A DNA stretch of 10,080 bases from Mycobacterium sp. (GTDB taxonomy: Bacteria; Actinomycetota; Actinomycetes; Mycobacteriales; Mycobacteriaceae), in contig VERS01000026.1 of assembly GCA_018882545.1 (NCBI GenBank), forward strand, positions 1 through 10,080, in the 5' to 3' direction. The notes beneath the pieces were generated by a model. It worked only from the letters and a program-made list of their open reading frames with translations. It ran no database searches and was not told the DNA's origin. Shown one piece after another: positions 5,546-10,080 of this stretch; position 1 is the stretch's first letter; every line of letters starts with the position of its first letter. Position numbers and translations under genes: made by a program.

Positions 5546-6780
5546 TGCAGGCTTGGCCGGCCGCCGACATTCCCGAGTTGCCCGGTCGGGGGCCTCAGCT
5601 GCGGCTCTACGACAGCGCCGACCGGCAGGTCCGGCCGACCGTGCCCGGTCCGACCGCCACCATGTACGTCTGCGGGATCACCCCCTACGACGCCACCCAT
5701 CTCGGCCACGCCGCCACCTATCTGGCGTTCGATCTGGTGCACCGGGTGTGGCTGGACAGCGGTCATCGGGTGCATTACGTACAGAACGTCACCGACGTCG
5801 ATGACCCGCTCTTCGAACGCGCCGAACGGGACGGGGTGGACTGGCGTGACCTCGGCACCCGGGAGACCCGGCTGTTCGCCGACGATATGGCCGCCCTGCG
5901 GGTCCTGCCGCCGCAGGACTACGTCGCCGCCACCGAGGCCATCGACGAAGTGGTCGAACTGGTGGAAAAGCTGCTGGCCTGCGGTGCGGCCTACGTCGTC
6001 GACGATCCGGTCCACCCGGACGTCTACTTCCGTGCCGACGCCGGCGTCCAGTTCGGATACGAGTCCAATTACGACCGCGCCACCATGCTGCGGTTGTTCG
6101 CCGAACGCGGAGGAGATCCGCAGCGCCCCGGGAAGGCCGACCCCCTCGACGCGCTGCTCTGGCGCGCGCATCGCCCCGGCGAGCCGAGCTGGCCTTCGCC
6201 GTTCGGTCCCGGACGGCCGGGCTGGCACGTCGAGTGTGCTGCAATTGCCCTGAGCCGCATCGGTTTCGGTTTCGACGTTCAGGGTGGCGGCAGCGACCTG
6301 ATCTTCCCGCACCATGAGTTCTCGGCCGCGCACGCGGAGTGCGCGACCGGCCAACGCCGATTCGCCCGGTTTTATGTGCATGCCGGCATGATCGGTTGGG
6401 AGGGCCACAAGATGTCCAAGAGCCGGGGCAATCTGGTCCTGGTCTCGGTGTTGCGATCCCAGGGTGTTGACCCCGCGGCCATCCGGCTCGGCCTGCTGGC
6501 CGGGCACTACCGCGCCGAGAGGTTCTGGACCGACGGACTGCTCACCGACGCGGTCATCCGGTTGCGGCGCTGGCGCGCGGCAACGTCGTTGGCTTCCGGC
6601 CCGGACGCCGCAGACCTGATCGCCAGGCTCCGCCGCTACCTCGCTGACGATCTGGACACCCCCAAAGCCCTTGCCGCCGTGGACGGCTGGGCCGCCGACG
6701 CGCTGGAATACGGCGGCCGGGACTCCGCGGCACCAGCACTTGTGGCGACTGCCGTGGATGCGCTGCTCGGCATTCGATAG
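5545..6780 (+). CDS. mshC: L-cysteine:1D-myo-inositol 2-amino-2-deoxy-alpha-D-glucopyranoside ligase MshC
   Basis: Catalyses the ATP-dependent joining of cysteine to GlcN-inositol, the penultimate step of mycothiol synthesis, through a cysteinyl-adenylate. It derives from class I cysteinyl-tRNA synthetase: the HIGH-type motif is HLGH (residues 52-55), the zinc site is built from C43 ([16 protein letters not shown]), the cysteine of [10 protein letters not shown] and the histidines of FPHHEF, and the KMSKS loop is intact ([11 protein letters not shown]). At 411 residues it lacks the tRNA-recognition extension of a real CysRS and agrees with the roughly 414-residue M. tuberculosis protein, including [19 protein letters not shown] near the N-terminus and the terminal [13 protein letters not shown]. 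The ATG at 5545 shares its A with the cysQ stop codon and has no strong ribosome binding site, suggesting termination-reinitiation. Confidence 0.96.
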   Translation: MQAWPAADIPELPGRGPQLRLYDSADRQVRPTVPGPTATMYVCGITPYDATHLGHAATYLAFDLVHRVWLDSGHRVHYVQNVTDVDDPLFERAERDGVDWRDLGTRETRLFADDMAALRVLPPQDYVAATEAIDEVVELVEKLLACGAAYVVDDPVHPDVYFRADAGVQFGYESNYDRATMLRLFAERGGDPQRPGKADPLDALLWRAHRPGEPSWPSPFGPGRPGWHVECAAIALSRIGFGFDVQGGGSDLIFPHHEFSAAHAECATGQRRFARFYVHAGMIGWEGHKMSKSRGNLVLVSVLRSQGVDPAAIRLGLLAGHYRAERFWTDGLLTDAVIRLRRWRAATSLASGPDAADLIARLRRYLADDLDTPKALAAVDGWAADALEYGGRDSAAPALVATAVDALLGIR

Positions 6781-6789
6781 CGACGTCCG

Positions 6790-6809
6790 ACCAGCCCCAT
6801 GGGGTAGGT
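6790..6809. promoter_or_regulatory. Imperfect palindrome overlapping the -10 region of the DUF1254 gene
   Basis: ACCAGCCCCATGGGGTAGGT has a perfect 10-bp centre CCCCATGGGG (6795-6804) and outer arms ACC/GGT (6790-6792 and 6807-6809), with two mismatched pairs between. It overlaps the -10 candidate TAGGTT and could be an operator; as RNA it could also form a short hairpin after mshC, though no T tract follows. Confidence 0.35.
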
Positions 6810-6810
6810 T
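6805..6810 (+). promoter_or_regulatory. Possible -10 box (TAGGTT) for the DUF1254 lipoprotein gene
   Basis: TAGGTT fits TANNNT and would start transcription near 6817, leaving a leader of about 18 bases that contains the strong GAGGAGA ribosome binding site. The -35 region is not clear. Confidence 0.35.
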
Positions 6811-6823
6811 GTGCGAACCCACC

Positions 6824-6830
6824 GAGGAGA
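6824..6830 (+). promoter_or_regulatory. Strong ribosome binding site that fixes the DUF1254 gene start
   Basis: GAGGAGA lies four bases (GCAA) before the ATG at 6835. It selects that ATG over an upstream in-frame GTG at 6811, which would precede the binding site and place eight extra residues before the signal peptide. Confidence 0.75.
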
Positions 6831-6834
6831 GCAA

Positions 6835-8292
6835 ATGCCACCGTCGCGGAACGGGATCGCGGTCCTGGTCACACTCCTTTTCGTTTTCGCACTCCTGGCC
6901 GGCTGCGGGTCGGCCAACCAGGCCGAACGGCCCGGCCCCACGTCGAATCTGCCCGCGCCCAGTGGGCCGGTGACTGCCGATCAAGCCCGCGCCATCGCCA
7001 AGGAGGCCTACATCTACGGCTTCCCGATGGTGGACAGCTACCGCGTCCAGTATTCCTATTTCATCGACACCACGAGTCCTGAATACAAGGGTCCCTGGAA
7101 TCAAGTTCACAGCATGGCAAGGGTTTTCACCCCCGCCGACACCACGGTTCAGACGCCCAACTCCGATACTCCCTACTCGATGCTGGGTGCCGATCTGCGG
7201 GCGGAGCCGCTGGTTCTGTTCGTCCCGCCGATCACCGACCGGTACTACTCGCTGCAGTTCATCGACGCCTACACCTACAACTTCGCCTATGTCGGCACCC
7301 GGACCACCGGTGTCGATGGTGGCCTCTACCTGCTGGCCGGGCCGGGGTGGACCGGCGAGAAGCCCGAGGGGATCGCCGACGTCATCAAGGCCGACACCGA
7401 CTTCGTCCTGGTGGCCTACCGAACGCAGCTGCTCGGGCCGGACGACCTCGGCAACGTCACCAAGATCCAGACCGGTTACAAGGTCCAGCCGCTGTCGGCA
7501 TTCCTCAAGGACGACCGCACCCCGGAGGCACCGGCCGTCGACTGGCCCAAGCCGCTGAGCCCCGAGGAGCAGAAGACCTCGTTGAGCTTCTTCGACCTCC
7601 TGGACTTCCAGTTCCAGTACGCTCCGGTGCTGCCGACCGAAACGGACACCCGCGCCCGGTTCGCTTCGATCGGGTTGACCGGAGACGGGACATTCTCCTC
7701 GGCCGAACTCAGTGTCGAGATGCAGGAGGCACTCAAGGCCGGGATGACGGACGCCTGGGCGGAGTTCAACACCTTCAAGAGAGACAAGATCGAGAGCGGC
7801 GAGGTGAAGTCGGGTCAACTGTTCGGCACCAAAGACCAGCTCGCTTCCAACTACCTCTACCGGATGGCGGGTGCAGTGATCGGGATCTACGCCAATTCCA
7901 ACGAGGAAGCCATGTATCCGGTGCTGTCCACCGATGCCGACGGTGCGCCGCTGACCGGTGCCAACAAATACACCCTTACCTTCCCCGAAGGCCAGTTGCC
8001 GCCGGTCAACGCCTTCTGGTCGGTGACGATGTACAAGCTGCCCGAGAGCCAGCTGGTCGACAACCCGATCAACCGATACGTCATCAACTCCGCGATGCTG
8101 CCGGACCTGGTCAAGAACCCCGACGGGGGCCTGACGATCTATGTCCAGAACAGCCCGCCGGAGTCGGACAAACAGCCGAACTGGCTACCCGCCCCGCCGG
8201 GACCCTTCACCGTTTTCATGCGGCTCTACTGGCCCACCGACGTTGCCCTCAGTGGGGTCTGGGAGCCGCCGAAGCTGGTCAGGGCCGGCTGA
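6835..8292 (+). CDS. DUF1254/DUF1214 domain lipoprotein
   Basis: A 485-residue exported protein. The signal peptide MPPSRNGIAVLVTLLFVFALLAGC ends in a good lipobox (LAGC, C24), so a membrane-anchored extracytoplasmic location is expected. A short Pro/Ser/Gly linker follows. The DUF1254 domain starts around residue 45 (IAKEAYIYGFPMVDSYRVQY) and includes TPNSDTPYSMLGADLRAEP and LFVPPITDRYYSLQFIDAYTYNFAYVGTRTTG. The C-terminal DUF1214 domain includes YTLTFPEGQLPPVNAFWSVTMYKLP and, near the end, NPDGGLTIYVQN and NWLPAPPGPFTVFMRLYWP. Proteins with this pair of domains are common in mycobacteria and proteobacteria; no reaction is established for the family. The gene follows mshC by 54 bp but has its own ribosome binding site and probable promoter, so it need not share mycothiol function. 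It is convergent with the acyl-CoA dehydrogenase genes, 16 bp away. Confidence 0.9.
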   Translation: MPPSRNGIAVLVTLLFVFALLAGCGSANQAERPGPTSNLPAPSGPVTADQARAIAKEAYIYGFPMVDSYRVQYSYFIDTTSPEYKGPWNQVHSMARVFTPADTTVQTPNSDTPYSMLGADLRAEPLVLFVPPITDRYYSLQFIDAYTYNFAYVGTRTTGVDGGLYLLAGPGWTGEKPEGIADVIKADTDFVLVAYRTQLLGPDDLGNVTKIQTGYKVQPLSAFLKDDRTPEAPAVDWPKPLSPEEQKTSLSFFDLLDFQFQYAPVLPTETDTRARFASIGLTGDGTFSSAELSVEMQEALKAGMTDAWAEFNTFKRDKIESGEVKSGQLFGTKDQLASNYLYRMAGAVIGIYANSNEEAMYPVLSTDADGAPLTGANKYTLTFPEGQLPPVNAFWSVTMYKLPESQLVDNPINRYVINSAMLPDLVKNPDGGLTIYVQNSPPESDKQPNWLPAPPGPFTVFMRLYWPTDVALSGVWEPPKLVRAG

Positions 8293-8308
8293 CCGCCGGG
8301 GCCCGGGA

Positions 8309-9406
8309 CTAAAGAACGGCCGTCCCGTAGCTGCCGACCTGACTGACCAGATAGCGCAACTGATCGCCCACTGAGCCGAAGGTCTGGTCGATGGCGGTCA
8401 GTCGCGCGGCGTAGTGGGCGATCGGATACTCGGCGGTGACGCCGATCCCGCCGTGCAACTGAATGGATTCCTCAGCGATGTGCTTGCCTGAGCGGCCGAT
8501 CTGCAGCTTGGCCCGCGCGGCCACCATCGGGTCGAACCGGCCGTCGGCCACCGACACAGCCAGGTAGTAACTCATGCTGCGGGCCAACTCCAGCGACACG
8601 TACATATCCGCGGCGCGCTGGGTGAGGGTCTGGAATGTCTTCAGCGGAACCCCGAACTGCTTGCGCGTCTTGAGGTAATCCGTTGTCAACTTCAACGATT
8701 CGTCCATCGCACCGACTGCTTCTGCGCACAGTGCGGACTGGAACCGGATGACCGCAGCCGCAGTGGCGGCGCCGGCGTCCCCACCACGACCGAGTGGCTG
8801 TGCCGGGGCGTCGTCGAGGGCGATCTCCGCGCCGCGCCGGCCGTCGAAGGTGCGGTAGCCGCGCCGGGTCACGGTTCCGGAGTCGACCAGGAATAAGCCC
8901 GATCCACCGCCGGGCAGAGTGGCGCTGACCAGCAGGGTGTCGGCGCTGTCACCGGCCAGTACCGGGTTCTTCTGGCCGGTCAACGTCCAGGCGCCGCCCT
9001 GTTCGGTTGCGCGAGTGACTAACTCGGCCGCCCCGCGCCGGCCCGGCTCGGTGTGGGCGAAGGCCAGCAGTCGCCGGCCGGCGGCCACCTCATCCAGAAT
9101 TGAGCGCTGCTCGGCGGAGCCATGCTCGGCAATCACCGCGCCGGGGATCAGTGCGGCCGCGGCCACCGGTTCCGGTGCCAGCCGGCGTCCGATCTCGGTC
9201 ATCACCGCCATCACCTCGATGGGGCCGGAGTCCTCGTCGAAGCCCAGTCCCAGGATGCCGATTTCGGCCAGCTGCTGCCAGGTCTCCCAGCTCCAGCCCC
9301 GGTCGGACTCCACGATCTTGTTGCGCTTTTCGGTGTCCAGACCCGACAGCACATCGCGAGTGGTGTCGGCGAGCAGGTGCTGCTCTTCGGTCAGGTCGAA
9401 ATTCAC
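8309..9406 (-). CDS. Acyl-CoA dehydrogenase, probable non-catalytic (beta) subunit of a FadE-type heteromer
   Basis: A 365-residue acyl-CoA dehydrogenase-like flavoprotein. The N-terminal helical domain starts MNFDLTEEQHLLADTTRDVL, the middle beta domain runs from about 110 to 205 (LLAFAHTEPGRRG, then LTGQKNPVLAGDSADTLLV), and the C-terminal helical domain contains TRKQFGVPLKTFQ (247-259) and IQLHGGIGVTAEYPIAHY (315-332), the flavin-contacting region. No obvious catalytic glutamate is seen in the usual positions. Its length and its partner 11 bp upstream fit the two-subunit (alpha2beta2) dehydrogenases of mycobacteria, such as FadE17-FadE18 or FadE26-FadE27, of which the latter acts on cholesterol side-chain CoA esters. 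Which pair this corresponds to is not determined. It starts at GTG 9406, with AGGGAG seven bases upstream overlapping the stop of the partner gene. Confidence 0.87.
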   Translation of the reverse strand: MNFDLTEEQHLLADTTRDVLSGLDTEKRNKIVESDRGWSWETWQQLAEIGILGLGFDEDSGPIEVMAVMTEIGRRLAPEPVAAAALIPGAVIAEHGSAEQRSILDEVAAGRRLLAFAHTEPGRRGAAELVTRATEQGGAWTLTGQKNPVLAGDSADTLLVSATLPGGGSGLFLVDSGTVTRRGYRTFDGRRGAEIALDDAPAQPLGRGGDAGAATAAAVIRFQSALCAEAVGAMDESLKLTTDYLKTRKQFGVPLKTFQTLTQRAADMYVSLELARSMSYYLAVSVADGRFDPMVAARAKLQIGRSGKHIAEESIQLHGGIGVTAEYPIAHYAARLTAIDQTFGSVGDQLRYLVSQVGSYGTAVL

Positions 9407-9413
9407 GTCGATG

Positions 9414-9419
9414 CTCCCT
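9414..9419 (-). promoter_or_regulatory. Ribosome binding site for the beta-type dehydrogenase gene
   Basis: AGGGAG on the minus strand lies seven bases before the GTG start at 9406 and overlaps the TAG stop of the upstream gene (TAGGGAG). This supports the GTG start and coupled translation of the two subunits. Confidence 0.7.
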
Positions 9420-10080
9420 ACAGACCGAGGATGGTCGAGGCGATGATGGTGCGCTGCACCTCATTGCTGCCGCCGTAGATGGAGGTCTTGCGGTAGTTCA
9501 GGTAACGCGGCGCGGCTTGCTGCGCCCACTCGGGGGAGTCGATGTCGCCGGCCTCGAACGGCAGCGAGTCCGGCCCGGCCACCTCCACCAGCAGGTCGGT
9601 CACCGCCTGCTGCAGCTGGGTGCCGCGCAGCTTGAGAATCGACGATGCCGGGTTGGGCTTGCCGCCGGCCTCGTCACCGGTGACCCGCAACTGGGTCAAC
9701 TCCAGCGCCAGCAGTTCGTTTTCGACCTCGGCGACCCGCGCGGCGAACAACGCGTCCTCCATCAGGGTGCCGTCCCCCAGCGGAGTCTTGGCCGCCCGCT
9801 CCTTGACCTCGGTGAGCCATACCTTGGTGGTACCCACCCGGGCGATTCCGGTGCGTTCGTTGGACAGCAGGAACTTCGCGTAGCTCCATCCCGCGTTCTC
9901 CTCACCGACCAACTGGTCCGCCGGAACGCGCACGTCTTCGAACCACACCTCGTTGACCTCGTAGCTGCCGTCGATCAGTTTGATCGGGCGCACCGTGATC
10001 CCCGGGGAGTTCATCTCGGCCAGGATGAACGAGATTCCGGCCTGCTTCTTCGGCGCGTCGGGATCGGTCCGGGCCAACAG
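9418..10080 (-). CDS. Acyl-CoA dehydrogenase, probable catalytic (alpha) subunit, N-terminus outside the window
   Basis: The last 220 residues of an acyl-CoA dehydrogenase; the frame stays open through the right edge, so about 170-190 N-terminal residues are missing. Visible parts are the end of the beta domain (AGISFILAEMNSPGITVRPI, then EVNEVWFEDVRVPADQLVGEENAGW) and the C-terminal helical domain. That domain contains LLSNERTGIARVG and ends with YGGSNEVQRTIIASTILGL, the FAD-binding terminal motif. The loop that carries the catalytic glutamate in medium-chain enzymes reads YGGS here, so the base is probably the glutamate in NERTGIAR, the position used by isovaleryl-CoA dehydrogenase and by FadE26-type subunits. 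The product would dehydrogenate an acyl-CoA at the alpha-beta bond, passing electrons to an electron-transfer flavoprotein. The downstream beta-type gene starts 11 bp after its stop. Confidence 0.9.
   Translation of the reverse strand: MLARTDPDAPKKQAGISFILAEMNSPGITVRPIKLIDGSYEVNEVWFEDVRVPADQLVGEENAGWSYAKFLLSNERTGIARVGTTKVWLTEVKERAAKTPLGDGTLMEDALFAARVAEVENELLALELTQLRVTGDEAGGKPNPASSILKLRGTQLQQAVTDLLVEVAGPDSLPFEAGDIDSPEWAQQAAPRYLNYRKTSIYGGSNEVQRTIIASTILGL

Noticed and set aside
5545..6780. Annotation of the synthetase-like gene as cysteinyl-tRNA synthetase (cysS)
   Set aside because: The protein is about 411 residues, lacks the C-terminal tRNA-binding part and matches MshC throughout, including its place next to cysQ.
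5470..7818. A 782-codon open frame on the minus strand running across the cysQ end, mshC and the DUF1254 gene
   Set aside because: It lies opposite three confidently identified genes, and its translation shows no recognisable domain. Long antisense open frames are expected in GC-rich DNA from third-position bias.
8293..8308. Possible bidirectional terminator between the convergent DUF1254 and dehydrogenase genes
   Set aside because: The 16-bp gap has only a short GGGCCC palindrome and no stem of useful length or T tract.
7347..8312. A 321-codon plus-strand open frame inside the DUF1254 gene
   Set aside because: It is out of frame with a clear two-domain protein and is composed mostly of Arg, Gly and Asp, typical of a shadow frame.
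1..10080. Phage, transposon, CRISPR, toxin-antitoxin or other defence system
   Set aside because: No repeats of the right kind, integrase or transposase motifs, or small paired genes were found; the block is largely conserved mycobacterial core sequence.

Overview
This is high-GC actinobacterial chromosome, almost certainly Mycobacterium or a close relative. The main evidence is mycothiol biosynthesis (mshC), an uppP that matches the mycobacterial protein closely, and a gene order that follows the M. tuberculosis Rv2138-Rv2130c block: lppL, uppP, phosphomutase-like, DUF3090, SCO1664-like, cysQ, mshC. Promoters look mycobacterial, with TANNNT -10 boxes and at least one gene that appears leaderless. 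No tRNA, rRNA, CRISPR array, insertion sequence or phage gene was seen.

Layout. Bases 1-351 (minus) hold the N-terminal part of the LppL lipoprotein. Its 174-bp divergent region separates it from uppP (undecaprenyl pyrophosphate phosphatase), followed on the plus strand by a histidine-phosphatase protein, a DUF3090 protein with a C-terminal CxxC...HxC cluster, and an SCO1664-family protein that looks like a divergent kinase. A two-gene minus-strand unit follows (META/HslJ-type lipoprotein, then a PAP2-like membrane protein); its last gene overlaps the SCO1664-family gene tail to tail by 110 bp. Next comes a tightly coupled plus-strand pair, cysQ-mshC (sulfur-nucleotide recycling and mycothiol ligase). 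A DUF1254/DUF1214 lipoprotein with a strong ribosome binding site follows. The right end holds a convergent minus-strand pair of acyl-CoA dehydrogenase subunits, the upstream one cut by the window edge.

How the genes fit together. uppP recycles the C55 lipid carrier for cell-wall synthesis; the PAP2-like protein could act on lipid phosphates, but its motif arginines are missing. cysQ removes 3'-phosphoadenosine 5'-phosphate from sulfate assimilation, and mshC uses cysteine from the same pathway to make mycothiol, which explains their coupling. The three genes between uppP and cysQ (phosphatase fold, zinc-knuckle protein, kinase-like fold) are the most interesting part: they recur together in Actinobacteria as uncharacterised families and have no assigned pathway. 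The acyl-CoA dehydrogenase pair resembles the two-subunit enzymes used in mycobacterial steroid or branched-lipid catabolism.
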